Origin: Protopterus annectens
Lineage: Eukaryota > Chordata > Ceratodontiformes > Protopteridae
DNA length: 64,000 nucleotides
NCBI RefSeq assembly: GCF_019279795.1
Contig: NC_056733.1
Coordinates: forward strand, 1,999,179,462-1,999,243,461
Direction of reading: 5' to 3'
Shown: positions 11,541 to 22,310 of the stretch, in pieces
Numbering within the stretch: the first letter of the stretch is position 1
Layout of the letters: every line of letters begins with the position of its first letter
The notes under the pieces: model-generated
The model's input: the letters and a program-made list of their open reading frames with translations, nothing else
Told to the model about the DNA's origin: nothing
Databases searched by the model: none
Made by a program: the position numbers and the translations under genes

Positions 11541-12830
11541 AGCTGATAGAAAAATAGAGTCATCCAAGAAGTCTTGCCAGACCAGCAACAGTCTGGAACT
11601 TACTCAAGATTCTTTTTAGTGCCAAAGAAAATAGGGGACTGGAGACCAATTTTGGTTCCCAGCAGTCTGAATCAGTCAGTTCAGCACACAGTGTTCCAGA
11701 TGGTCACGTTTCAGTACATTTTGCCTTTTCTGCACAAGGACAACTGGATGTACTTGATAGATCTTCAGGAGGCATACTATCATATCAAAATGAACAGATG
11801 ATCCAGGAGATATCTATGCTTCTGCCTGGGAGCCAGTCATTACCAATTTGGAGCTCTGCCTTTTGGTCTCACCACAGCCCCCAGGGTGTTTACCAAGTGT
11901 ATGACAGTAGTGGCAGCTCACTTGAGACTGCAGGGATTCTGGGTGTTTCCACATATATAATGTACAACTGGCTCATAACTGCTTTAACCAGACATCACCT
12001 GAATCTAGCTTGAGGCTACACACTGCAGTTATGCTTCCACCTGGGGGATTTCAACCAGTCACAACAAATCTCATCTTGAATCAACACAGATATTGGAATT
12101 CATTGATGCCTTGCTCAATATGGTCACTCTAACAGCATCTCTCCCTGTCTCAAGAGTTCAAGATATTAATTTCCAGGTCAGAAAGATCATTCAACGTTCT
12201 TCTCTTTTAGCTTGACTGATCCTTCAAAGTTTGGGATCCATATCAGCAACAATCATTCTGGTACTGTTGGTAAAGTACCATATAAAGATTCTTCAGTGGA
12301 CATTGGCAACTCAGTGGTTCATTCTCCACCAACCATTGTCCAGTCAGATCAAAATAACCCACAAGCTTGTGAAAATTATGTTATGTGGTGAATACACTCC
12401 AGTCAAGTACACAAAGTTTATTGTTCTCCCCCAACCCAAGGCCATAGTGACCATGGACGCCTCACAGATTGGGTGGGGAGGGCACTTCTTGGGAAAGACA
12501 GTCCAAGGCACATGGTCCCTTGAAGAGGCCAACATGCATATCAATGTCCTGGAAGTGAGCTCTGTTCTCCTAGCATTGCAGGCCTTCCAAGACATTCTCC
12601 CCACTGGGACTATTGCGATCCAGATGGACAATATTTCAGTGGTCTGGTACATAAACAAACAAGGGGTTACCAAATCTTACCCACTGTGTCAAGAAGCTAT
12701 GAGACTATGGCAATGGGCGATCTCATCCAGTCGATTTCTGATAGCAAAGCACATTCCAGGGAACTCCAACGTAATGGCAGACAAGTTAAGCAGGTATATT
12801 CTAATGCCTCATGAGTGGTCCCTCAATATG
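11541..12830 (+). pseudogene. DIRS copy A reverse transcriptase and RNase H
   Basis: RT blocks include YSRFFLVPKK, LIDLQEAYYHIKMN with the first catalytic Asp, and an ALPFG-type block before APRVF. The YLDD active-site box is destroyed: the expected place reads YIMYNWLI. RNase H (12231-12830) is open for 266 codons and keeps its acidic residues: TMDASQIGWGG (Asp), HINVLEVSS (Glu), IQMDN (Asp) and MADKLSR (Asp). DIRS elements carry RT-RNase H but no aspartic protease or DDE integrase, consistent with what is seen. The missing YLDD shows that the enzyme is dead. Confidence 0.82.
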
Positions 12831-13319
12831 AAGGTTGCAATAAGGATTTTTTGTCGATGGGGACAGCCATGCTGCAGTCTCTTTGCATCTCCCCTCAAAA
12901 AGTGCATCAGGTTCTTTGCCCTGATTCCCCCATGTGGGAATCACCAAGGGACACTTTACTTCATGATTGGCACCCAGGTCTCCTTTACGCCGACCCCCCA
13001 ATCCCCAAAATTTCTTCAGAAAGCATATTGATTAAAGAGCACAGTTGTCCTCATTGCCCCTTACTGACCACGTCAGATTTGTTTTCCTTTTCTTTGGTCT
13101 CATCTTCTTCTTCCTCCATGTATTCTGGATCCAACTCCAGGCCAACTGTCTCACTTGACAGACATGACTCGGCTGGACATTCCCGGACTAAAATTAGCCA
13201 CATGGTTTCTCCACTTCTGTTGATTACTAGACAGCCCAGGTTCTCCTCCTCTGTCCATCACATTCTCTTATCCACAAAGCTTCCACTGGGAAACTTTACA
13301 GAAGTTAATGGAAATATAA
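12831..13319 (+). pseudogene. DIRS copy A post-RNase H and tyrosine recombinase, 5' part
   Basis: After RNase H come HEWSLN and RWGQP blocks and a DWHPGLLYADPPIP segment, all typical of the region between RNase H and recombinase in vertebrate DIRS elements. A RLDIPGLKLATWFLHF stretch near 13160 begins the recombinase N-terminal region. The frame is broken at 13320 by CR1 copy B and resumes at 16743. Confidence 0.68.
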
Positions 13320-13831
13320 CTATAGTCAGGCACACTGACGTCCCACTCACTAGGCTGGACAAGGAGAAGGTTACTGTTAGCTGCTTGTCGGGAGCCAGAA
13401 TCCACCACATAACACAATCACTCAGGTCACTCCAGAACAAGTACAAATATGACTCTGTCATTGCTCATGTTGGTGTGAATGACCTGAGACATACCTCCCT
13501 GGACTACATGAAAAGAGACATGGAAGAGCTCTCTGATCATGTAGCCCAGGCGGGTATGACCCTGACCCTGAGTAGCATCCTGCCCTCACCAAGAATGATA
13601 CTGCAGTATAAAGAAATAATTATCAATTTCAACAATTGGCTAAGCTTCTGGTGTCATTCAAAGGGGATCCAGTGTCCGTCAGCCTGGGATGACATGCTCG
13701 ACAAGCCTTATTGCTTCACACGAGACGGCTTGCACCTGTCACCCCTAGGCTTTCGAATACTGGCCAAGGCTTTTGCTACCCCCATAGTGCCTTTTTTAGG
13801 TAAGGCTCAAAAGTCAAACCCACCTCCGTAA
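13320..13831 (+). pseudogene. CR1 copy B ORF1, C-terminal SGNH part
   Basis: Encodes RHTDVPLTRLDKEKV through AHVGVNDLRHTSLDY to DGLHLSPLGFRILAKA and ends SNPPP at 13831. Block III and the catalytic Asp-x-x-His are kept, but the nucleophile Ser block is absent because of the truncation. By chance the frame is open upstream into DIRS sequence, giving a 338-codon frame that starts at 12815; that upstream part is not the DIRS recombinase frame throughout. Confidence 0.8.
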
Positions 13832-13848
13832 ACAGCACAAATAAAAAA

Positions 13849-16654
13849 ATGAGGGTTATGTTACTCAATGCCAGCAGTTTAAATCTCAAAATGCATGTGA
13901 TCGAAGCACTCCTTAGTATGGAGAACGTCGACATATGTGCAGTAACTGAAACCTGGTTCAAGGCTCCACAGAGCACCCCAGCACTACCAGGCTACAACTC
14001 ATACCACACATTTCGGCCACAGAACATGGACCGAAACACAAGAGGAGGGGGTGTATCCATATTCATCAAGGATACCTACACCTCCAGGTTAGTGGCACAG
14101 CATGATACCTCTGAGATCATCCATGTGCAGCTAACATCGGGCAAATCTGCAGTGCAAATTGTGGCCTGCTACAGATCACCCTCCATGACACAAGACCACC
14201 ACTCCGCCTTTCTGGAGACACTGGAAAACATGAAGGTCCTACCGAACACCCTGATATTGGGCGATTTCAATTACCCTACTGTTAACTGGGAAAACTACTC
14301 AAGTACAAACTCCTAGGTCCAGCGCTTCCTGGAATTTATCAACTCAAATGCCCTGGATCAGCTGGTAAACTCCCCTACCAGAGGTGAAAACATATTGGAC
14401 TTGGTCATCACCAACATGGGCGACAGGTGTTCTGCACCAGAGGTCAACCCGTCACTGGTTAGATCAGACCATAAGCTAATCACTCCGGATGTCCACACCA
14501 CACCACCATCCCCAACCAAGGAAATCACAATGAAAAACTTTTCTATAGCAAACTTCACCTTACTTAAGACAGAGGTGGTAAGTTTCACAGCCCCCACGCT
14601 AAAGGATAACAGTGTCCAAGATGCAGGAACCTTTACAAATGCACTCTGTGAGCACCTACAAGGATACATGGATCATGCCATCCCTAGCAAAACCAAGGCT
14701 CACTCCCCTAAGAAAAGGAAACCAGTCTTATGGACCTCTACCATAAACAGGCTATACAATAGATGGAGGAAACTAGTTCAGAAAAAAAGCAAATCCCAAG
14801 AAGGAAAGACATCCCTGATCAGTATCAGTAAGAAACTAAGGTCCCTCATAAAATCATCCAAGGCTAACTTCGAAAGAAAAAATAGCCAAGGATTCGAAAG
14901 ATAACCACAAAGCCTTCTCTAGCTATGTCAAGAATCTAAGTGGCAACTCGCAGATATGCTCTGAGCTAGTGCAAAATAGCACAAAATATACTGAACCTAC
15001 TGATATTGCCAACAATCCTGGCAGATAGATTCAGTGCAAACTTCACCCCCCCTCTCACCCCCAAAAGGGCCCACAACAATACCGGAAAAGTAGTGTCCCA
15101 GAAATCACAGACACACAGGTGAAAATAGCCCTTTCTAAAGCAAAAAGCACAGCATCAATGGGGCCAGATGGTGTCCCAGGCTGCGTCTTGCACGAACTAC
15201 AGAACGAACTAACCGCCCACCTAAACACACTGTTCAACCTCAGCCTCTCCACCGGCTATGTGCCCATAGAATGGCACACAGCAATGGTTATTCCTCTCCA
15301 CAAAAGAGGGGCCACAACTGACCCTGGTAACTATTGCCCCATAAGCCTGACTAGCCTGGTCTGCAAGGCTATGGAGTGCATCATCATGGAACTCATTAAC
15401 AAAGACATTGGGAACCTCCAAACACTTGACCTGACCCAGTTCGGCTTTGTTAAGGGCAGATCATGCCTACTAAACCTGGTTGACTTCTTTGAGACAGTCA
15501 CCAAGGCCATAGATGAGGGGAAGGTGGTTCACATAGCCTACCTTGACCTTGCCAAGGCTTTTGACACCTTTCCCCACTCAGGAATTATAGAAAAATTCAC
15601 CAGCCTGAACTTAAACCCCTACGTCACGAGATGGGTTGCCAACTGGCTTACAGACAGAACTCACACAGTAAGAATAGCGGGCTCCAGGTCCGACTCTAAA
15701 CCAATCACAAGTGGTGTCCCACAAGGCTCGGTCCTGGGACCCCTACTGTTCGGCATATACTTCTCAGAAGTACAGGCAAACACAGGACTATGGCTAATCA
15801 AGTTTGCCAATGACTGCAAACTGGGAGCCATAATTGACTCTCCGGCTAACACGGACATTCTCCAAAAGGGCCTTACTGAGATGGACATCTGGTGTCAAAG
15901 TCATGGTCTCAAGCTAAATGCCAAAAAATGCATAGTCATCCCGTCTGGGAAAAACAAAACACCCATGAATTACCACATAGGTGGTAGCCCCCTTAATACA
16001 GAAGAGGTAATAAGAGATCTGGGGACCCAGGTAGATAGAAATCTCTCCTTTGACAATCATATTGCCAAAGTAGTTAAGAAATCCTTCTATGTAGCCCATC
16101 TAATTAGTAAAGGGTTCGCATCTAGAAATAAAGAGGTTATAGTGCCCCTCTACTCGTCACTCATCAGACCCATCATAGAGTACAATGCCCCATTTGGGAT
16201 GTACCTCACAAGACACTTCCATCAGCTGGAAAGACCAAAAAAGTACCTCACCAAGAGGATTACTGGTTTCAAACATATGTCCTATGCAGTCTGACTGGAA
16301 AAACTCTGGCTGTACTCAGTGGCATATCACTTACTCAGAGGTGATCTCTGCCTTACTTACAAAGCCATGTCCAACTCAGAATTGATGGACATGCTCCACC
16401 TAAAGAAATCCAAGTCACTGCGAGCCACTCACTCTAGTGAGCTAAACCTCTCCACAACAATAAATAGAACATGCTGGAAGGATAGATTCCTGTCACAGAG
16501 ACTCCCCATGCTTTGGAACAAAATTCCTAACTACATTAGGTAGAGCCCCTCACTAACACTCTTCAAGAGAAACCTTGACGAGTGGATGGGTAACAGAAAA
16601 TACACCCCTGGGATCACTTCATTGGCTCTTCTTGACAGAGGCTCAGTTAATTAA
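13849..16654 (+). pseudogene. CR1 copy B ORF2: endonuclease and RT, disrupted
   Basis: ORF2 opens 17 bp after the ORF1 stop with MRVMLLNASSLNLKMHV. Endonuclease motifs AVTETWF, GGGVSIFIKD, LGDFNYPTVNW and SDHKLITPD are present. An in-frame TAG lies at 14314, then the same frame runs on to 14904; a frameshift follows before RT (15119-16294). RT motifs are PISLTSLVCKAMECI, LDLAKAFDTFPH, GVPQGSVLG and a mutated active site FANDCKLG where copies A and C have FADD. A TGA at 16292 interrupts the thumb region, which continues in frame to about 16543. The element is inactive. Confidence 0.85.
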
Positions 16655-16742
16655 TCAATGGGGCGGCGAAAGCTGACACACTCTGGCTAGGCGTATAAAT
16701 GCCCTCGAGCAGATAGCCTAGTACCTACCTTTGAACCTATGA

Positions 16743-17059
16743 AAAGATTTGTCATTTGAGTGAAGCAAAATAATCTAGATCCCTTTTTATCACCAGTTCC
16801 CAAAATTCTTAAATTTTTAGCTATTTTCAATTAAGATACTTGCTGTTCTCTGGTAAAAGTGCAACTAGCATCCATTTCCAATTTTTATATAGGAGTAAAT
16901 AATTCATCTTTAGCATCCTCCAAACTTTGTAAAGCCTTTTTAAGGGGAATTGTTTTACTTGGACCCCCCCCCCATTAAAATATCCCAAGTCTTCTTGGGA
17001 TTTGAACATTGTTTTACACAATCCCAGTATGTCTTTCAGTCTCATACTGCTTAAACAGC
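16743..17059 (+). pseudogene. DIRS copy A tyrosine recombinase, middle part
   Basis: DIRS sequence resumes right after the CR1 tail. Frame-hopping translation gives LDPFLSPVPKILKFL, a KVQLASISNFYIG-like core-binding segment and a PPPIKISQVFLGF segment ending near 17000. These fit the N-terminal half of the recombinase. Multiple shifts are present. Confidence 0.55.
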
Positions 17060-17451
17060 TCTTCAGATATATATGATGTGTAGCTGTACAGTGTTATTGT
17101 GCCCTTTGACAACTTTTTAGCACAGACATTCAGCTAATAAACAGTGGTGATGTCATCCATTCAGCTGTGCTGTATCACAGTTGTAAAGAAACACATTATG
17201 TGGCACTTGCAGTTCAGGCACTAGTCTGTACCTTGTGATCTTAAGTAGTTAATCATATCTAGCCATTACTGCTCAGACTATGTTGTGTCAGTCATATTGT
17301 GATTGTACATCACTAACACTATTGTCAAACACGTGCTGTGTGCACATATAGATGTTGATTTCTCTTAGAAAAAGCTGTGATATTTTCTGACACAGCAATG
17401 TTTTTATTCAGGGTAATGATATCATGTGATTACATTTTCTTCACATAACAC
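17060..17451. other. Unassigned insert within DIRS
   Basis: About 390 bp that do not fit the DIRS recombinase on either side. It has no long frame and no recognisable repeat motif. It may be the body of the CR1-like fragment that ends at 17452-17560 or an independent insertion. Confidence 0.35.
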
Positions 17452-17560
17452 GTTCATAGTTTCATAGGTGTTTATTAGGCTAACAACCACAAGGGCCTTT
17501 CTAAGCCTAGCCATGCATCCCAAATTCTCTGACAAGTTCTGGTATATTTTTAGTGGCCAT
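17452..17560 (-). mobile_element. CR1-like 3' end fragment
   Basis: On the minus strand a GGCTTAGAAAGGCCCTTG segment leads into an AACACCTATGAAACTATGAAC end, a variant of the octamer tail of copies A-C. The body shows only weak similarity to them, so it belongs to a related but different subfamily. Confidence 0.55.
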
Positions 17561-18156
17561 TACCTCTAGAAGCATATCAAAATTAGAGGGCCTGTCATCC
17601 AACCCTCCTTATTTGATTTTTCATAAGGACAGGGTATCCTTATGGACCAAATCCTTCCTTTCTTCCTAAGGTGGTGTCAGAATCCAATATTAATCAAATC
17701 ATCAACCTTTCAGTCTTCTTTCCAGATATTTCAAATAAAGGAGAATATATGTTACACCTTTTGGATGTTCACAGACAATTGCGGTTTTATCTGCATAGAA
17801 CCAAAAGTTTGAGGAAATCAGAACAGTTGTTTCTTTTTTGGAATCAAAATTGGGCAAACCAGTTTCTAAAGTGACTTTAGCAAAATGGTTAACTGATTGC
17901 ATTACCTTTTATTTACGAAAAATTGGGCTTGTCTCTATCAAAACCTCCAAAAGCACATCCTACCAGGTGTATGGCAACTTTTTCAGCCTTTTTATCCAGA
18001 TCTTCTTTGGATGATATTTGTGCAGCTGCAACTTGGGCTAATCCTCATACTTTTATTGCTCATTACAAATTGGATCTGTTCTTTAAGGGAAGAGCCGCCT
18101 TCACCTCAGCAGTGCTTAGGAATATCCTTCCTTGGAGTCCTCTCAAGATTTAGGTA
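17561..18156 (+). pseudogene. DIRS copy A tyrosine recombinase, catalytic C-terminal part
   Basis: Read across frameshifts: a KVTLAKWLTDCITFYL segment, then PPKAHPTRCMATF near 17950, DDICAAATWANPHTFIAHYKLD near 18010-18080 and AVLRNILP at the end. The HPTR block holds His and Arg of the catalytic set, and HYKLD supplies the tyrosine nucleophile. These are the hallmark C-terminal blocks of DIRS recombinases, which integrate circular cDNA without target duplication. The upstream catalytic Arg could not be placed with confidence. Confidence 0.78.
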
Positions 18157-18176
18157 GCTAGGGACTCTGTCCCACC

Positions 18177-18268
18177 AGCTGAGGAATGAATGAAAATGAC
18201 ATCATCAGTTAAAAAAAAGGTTATGTACTCACCATAATGTTCCATCTGTGTTGTCCATTTTCATTCTT
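18177..18268 (+). repeat. DIRS internal complementary region (circle junction)
   Basis: The first part (18177-18210, GAATGAATGAAAATGAC) is the reverse complement of the left end at 8746-8775. The second part (18219-18268, GGTTATGTACTCACC and on) is the reverse complement of the right end at 18540-18596. The two are separated by a short A-run. This reproduces the joined ends of the element and is the template that lets DIRS restore its termini during replication. Confidence 0.8.
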
Positions 18269-18427
18269 CCTCAACTTCCCTCCCTCCAACCCCCTCCTTG
18301 TTTGACTTTTGGAAAGATCAAAGGATTTTGGAGGAACTACTGTTCCTTTGTTTGAAATCCAGATTTTTTGATTTATTATTTGCTAATGCTTACAGGCTTA
18401 AGGAGCAGCAAACAAGATCTGAAGTAT

Positions 18428-18596
18428 ATTAGGTTAGGGCATTATGTGTAAGGGAGGAGCTCTAGAGTTTGTGTGTTCCACGACCTGGAAGAAGTGGCTG
18501 AGTCTGATATGAAGGTCAGGTCCGAACCCAGCAGTTGAGGAAGAATGAGAACGGTAAGCACAGCTGGGACATTATGGTGAGTACATAACTTTTTTC
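18428..18596 (+). repeat. DIRS right inverted terminal repeat
   Basis: Inverted copy of the left repeat, with an extra outer extension (about 18555-18596, GGTGAGTACATAACTT) not present at the left end but complementary to the internal region at 18219-18268. Unequal end lengths are known for DIRS elements. Gypsy RT sequence resumes at about 18598. Confidence 0.76.
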
Positions 18597-18599
18597 CCC

Positions 18600-18950
18600 C
18601 CAATGTCTCAATAGGCTTAGCTATCCTTGTCACAAACTAGCTATTGAATTTTCCAAAGATATTGCTGAACCTAATGATTCCATCAGGTTTTGTTACTAGA
18701 ACAATGGGGTTCTAGTCACCATTAGACTCCTGTATGCAACATTTGCTTCACTTTTTCTGAACTACCTTTCTTTGAGACTTTTGTAGGGTTTAAAAGTTGA
18801 CTCTCACCCAGTCTAGTCCCTATAGGCTGCTTCATCAAATTTGCTCTCATTAGCAGTTCAATGAAAATCACTACTTCAGAGAACTTTTTTTTACATTTTG
18901 CTAGCATCTTATCTACCACCACTTTGAGTATAAAAAATACTTTTTCTGTC
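18600..18950 (-). pseudogene. Gmr1-like Ty3/gypsy RT, N-terminal part
   Basis: Minus-strand reading gives a KVKQMLHTGV helix followed by NPIVLVTKPDG, a RF segment, a GKFNS block and RIAKPIETLG, the standard opening of gypsy RT (L-V-x-KPDG, R-K-L-N, Y-P-I-x-x-x-LG). It breaks at the DIRS right end and continues at 8745 with ARFLTTLDF. The joint across the DIRS insertion therefore falls inside one RT domain. Confidence 0.8.
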
Positions 18951-18999
18951 TTTCTTTTTGTGGTGTCTCAATCCTTGGGTAGGGGGCAGCTGATTAGGG

Positions 19000-19990
19000 C
19001 TGTCTCTGCCTCTTCCCATAAGTTTATGATACTTATATGATTTACCTGTTTGCTTAACCATGTACTTAATTCACCTTTTATAACCTCAAAGGGTACCTGC
19101 CCTATGGCTAAAAGTGTGTTTGGAGATGGTTCTGAAACCTACCAAGTTTTCCACCTGAAAGTCCTTCAGGAACCCCTTGGCATCTCTATTTTCCATTGCC
19201 TGTTGAGCATTTTGTGCCTTCTCCAGGTGCTCATGAACTGTAGGCATTACTGTTTTTTAGTCTGTCCTAGTGGATACCATAATGTTCTAGTACAGTCTTT
19301 AATGGGGTTGTTGTCTCTTCCCAAGACTCCTTAACATCTAGTAATCTTCTTGGATATCTCCCATGGAAGAGTTCAAAGGGGCTAAATCCTGTGGTTTCGT
19401 GGGGAATCTCGTGGATGGTCATTAGGCAATATTGCAATTTTACCATTCTATTCTTTTAACGTGAATTGTAATTTCCTGTTACATTGATCTTTTAGGTAAT
19501 CGGTCTGTGAATGGAACACAGACTCTATGTTGCTTCACTTTTAAGATTTTGCAAAGTTTTATCTTTTACAAAATTCTTTTTTGTTTGTTTCCTTTTGTAT
19601 GAATACATTATGGAACAGCAGGACCAGTTCCTATGCAATGGCCTTAGAATTCGTCTTTTGAATGAGGATTTTTTTCACGGTATTTGGTTACATAAGCTAT
19701 TATGACTGAAATATTCTTGTACCTATTATTGAGTTGATTGAGCCCAACAATATCCATGGCAAGCCTTTTGAAAAATGCATCTGTTACGGGCATGGGTATA
19801 AATCAGTTTCTGAAGCTGGGATTAGGGGATTTTTTAAATTTGAGTAATGGTTTATTTCAGCAAGAATAAGTAACATTTAGTGCAGTCCTCATGTATGGTG
19901 CTTATTATTCCTCCTGTGGTTGCCACACTTCTTAAAAATAAATAAATAAAACCCTTTATCATTATCCATTATAAAGTGGTGACAACCTAT
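19000..19990 (-). pseudogene. Gypsy integrase (core and C-terminal part) located upstream of RT
   Basis: Minus-strand blocks in order: a C-x2-C remnant near 19900, PVTDAFFKRLAMDIVG (about 19740-19800) with the first catalytic Asp, KVKQHR/PFTDRLPKRS remnants, HETTGFSPFELFHGRYPRR (about 19350-19410), then AQNAQQAMENRD and a QVENLV-type end. These are the core and GPF/GPY region of a Ty3/gypsy integrase. It lies upstream of RT on the same strand, the reverse of the usual Ty3 order and the order known for Gmr1 elements. It is riddled with stops and frameshifts. Confidence 0.75.
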
Positions 19991-20179
19991 CACCAGAGGT
20001 TACATTATTTAATATACTTATCACTTCTTGTCTTCCCCTCAGTTCTTCCATCCCCACCTAAACTTCCTTCATCCGGTGGTTCTGCTGGAGACACCCATCT
20101 TATTCTCTTCCCCATACATTGTGATCGGTATACCGCCCCCCCCATCCCCCCAACATAACATTGCCAGACTACTTATTGT
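19991..20179. other. Unassigned junction interval
   Basis: Short stretch between the integrase remnant and the L1-like tail, with a run of C at about 20136-20150. It may be 3' UTR of the L1-like element; I see no coding signal. Confidence 0.3.
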
Positions 20180-21840
20180 TTCATTTTAGACTCCAGATAT
20201 TACAGTTTATTCCTGTTAATTTTACTTGGTGTGTGTGGTTCATTGTCTCATTTTCTTTTCTCTTATTTCCTCCAATAATTTAACTACCTTTTTAATACTT
20301 GGGTTTTTGGTTAGTTTGCCATTTTCTAGTTGTTTTTTGGTCACTAATATCAATGAAATCAGGCCCTTAACTTTACCTTTAATCTGTCCCACACCTACCT
20401 AATTCAACATGTAATTGGTCTGGTTAACCTTCTCATCTATCTCTGCTACTTTTTTTGCATCAGCAGCTCCTGTAGGCCTTTCCTAAACTTTATTAGCTTA
20501 GGGCATGTCCAAAATATGTGGCTCCAACTTCCTAAAATGTTATCCTTACATCTCCAGCATCTACTGTCCCCCTGCAAAGATATTGTTCAGTTGTTTAGAT
20601 GTACAAATGTATTTCTGCAGATGCTTCTGTGCAAAAATTCTAAATTCCCTGGGTTTTTTTTTTTTTTTTTTGCAAATTTAAGGGATAAAACTCCCTCCAT
20701 TTCTGCCCTGAAGTTTCCCTATTTAAACTCCCACTCAGTTGTCTCTTTGTTCCCTCCTTCTCTACCATCCTATCTTTGATCAAAGCCTTGTATATTATAC
20801 TTGCACTTTTTTAATCTGCTTCTTTTATTCCAAGCTTTATTAGTATTTTTATTAACTCAGACCTCACTAAATATCTCTTTATTTCTGCCTCCTAATCTCT
20901 CAATATTTGGTGTAATCTTCTACAGCTAAGAATTTCCACCCTTTTGACTTGAATTTGTCACACAACTCTGTCCACTGTAATCTTCTTTCCTGTTCTTTCA
21001 ACCTTTCCCAGAAATAGTTTTCTTTCTTGACAACACCAGTTCCTCAGAGTGTGCAAATAAATAGGGTGCTGCCCCTAAATACCCCTGTTGGTTGTACTTC
21101 AAACCTCCAGAATGAATAATCCTTTCCTTTCAGAACTGCGTGTAGTGACTGTTCTTGTTACTTACAGAGGGTCAGATGTTAATTCCTTCTGTCATTTCTG
21201 CATTTCCTCCTGCTGTGTGCATTATCCCATTCCATTCTGAACCATAATTTGGACTATTCAAGTAAACATTTTTTGGCTGTGCTGCCGTTCCTTTCCTTTC
21301 TGGCATAATTCACTTAGAATTTACTCTTTTAATTGGAAAGTTTGGAATTTGACAGTGATAGGTCTGGGGAAACAGACACTGGATCCTGCTACTGAATATA
21401 CTGTGTGCACCCTTTCAAATTGAATTCTCCAGTCTCTCATGTTCTTAAGACTCCAACTTTTTTCCCTTTGCCACATCCATCTTGGTCATCTGTAGAGTAT
21501 GGCTATCCTTCTTTTTCTCTATTTTGTCAATATCATTAGACTTTATGGAGATTGCACTTTCTATGTACTCCAGCTATCTGTGTTTTTTTAAACATTACCA
21601 TACATTCTGTCCAGTTTCTTTTCAGTTTCCAACATCCTGATTGTCCCTTTTAGTTGAGCTTCTCATTCCCAGTCTTGAGGGAAAACCTGACTCACCACAT
21701 CATTTATTATGCCACCATAATCTGGTTTCTTTTTTACATTATTTCCACTAGACTTTTTAAGTCATGGGTTTATTTTTACATTATACAGCACCAAGAAGGA
21801 TCTCTTCTGTAACACTGATTTTAGTGTTTGTTTTTTTTTT
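20180..21840 (-). mobile_element. L1-like LINE with internal deletion (ORF1 end joined to ORF2 C-terminus)
   Basis: Minus-strand order: a DIDKIEKKKDSHTLQMTKMD helical stretch (about 21500), FERVHTVYS and RPITVKFQTFQLKE (about 21300-21430), which is the end of an L1 ORF1, and then directly GGLKYNQQGYLGAAPYLF (about 21080) and RCWRCKDNILGSWSHIFWTC (about 20480-20580), which are the C-terminal region of an L1-type ORF2. Endonuclease and RT are missing, so about 3 kb are deleted. The family differs from the L1 copies at 48.8-60.9 kb. Confidence 0.6.
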
Positions 21841-21849
21841 AATCGATCT

Positions 21850-22310
21850 CCCCAAGAGAGGTGAGGGAAGAAATGCATCTCAACTGCTCTGTGACATCAC
21901 CGGAGGTTTAGGATTTGGGGATGTTTTTAGACACTCTGGAGATCTTGTACATCAGTTGTATATCCCTGTCATTGCCCATGGCTAGTAGAATCTGTCTAAA
22001 ATTTGGGCTTTAGTTTTGTCGAGACCCAAGTCTCCTCCTAGGATATGATGTTTCATCGTTGAGTTTCTAAAAGGCTTAGGTACTAGCAGTTGGTGTACTT
22101 TCCTTTCTTTTCCTTGGTTACTTGATATCAGTTGTTTTGGTTCTCAGAGAAGGGGTAAAATGGAAAAAATGTAGATTTCCTTCCCCTATCACCCTGGATA
22201 TAGTCTTTCTTGCTGTTGTCAGAATATTGCCCTCCCACTATTATTTTATGGAGTTCATTCAGTGGATTTGTTAATCAGGTTTTCCCTTCTATTGGTAAAA
22301 CAAAAGGTAG
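21850..22310 (-). pseudogene. Gypsy integrase zinc-binding domain (second fragment)
   Basis: Minus-strand reading gives LVPKPFRNSTMKHHILGG, GLDKTKAQILDRFYWP and SPECLKTSPNPKPP: the H-x-H-x-C-x2-C integrase N-terminal domain, with a stop in place of one residue near 21955. It runs into a PLLGRSI segment comparable with the PVTDAFFKR region at 19800, so it overlaps rather than simply continues the integrase at 19-20 kb. It is therefore either a second gypsy copy or a local duplication. Confidence 0.65.

Larger units (their letters stand above)
13320..16742 (+). mobile_element. CR1-type LINE, copy B (5'-truncated) inside DIRS
   Basis: The copy begins inside ORF1, in the middle of the SGNH block I (the GDS is lost; it starts at the TATAGTCAGGCACACTG segment), and runs to the octamer tail at 16742. 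It therefore lacks the 5' UTR and the ORF1 N-terminus, a typical LINE 5' truncation. The flanks on both sides are DIRS recombinase sequence. No clear long target duplication is visible, as is usual for CR1. Confidence 0.86.
8746..18596 (+). mobile_element. DIRS-type tyrosine-recombinase retrotransposon, copy A
   Basis: A DIRS element in plus orientation: left inverted repeat, Gag with a zinc-finger motif, RT-RNase H, tyrosine recombinase, internal complementary region and right inverted repeat. Left and right ends are inverted copies of each other (blocks CTAGAGCTCCTCCCTTAC and AATGCCCTAACCT), and the ends flank a single gypsy RT split in two. CR1 copy B is inserted in the recombinase region (13320-16742) and a further CR1 3' fragment near 17.5 kb. 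All frames are degraded and the element is inactive. Confidence 0.85.

Noticed and set aside
12815..13831. A 338-codon frame joining DIRS sequence to the CR1 esterase
   Set aside because: The upstream half follows the DIRS frame only for short stretches and the esterase lacks its nucleophile block, so the fusion is a by-product of the CR1 insertion and not a gene.
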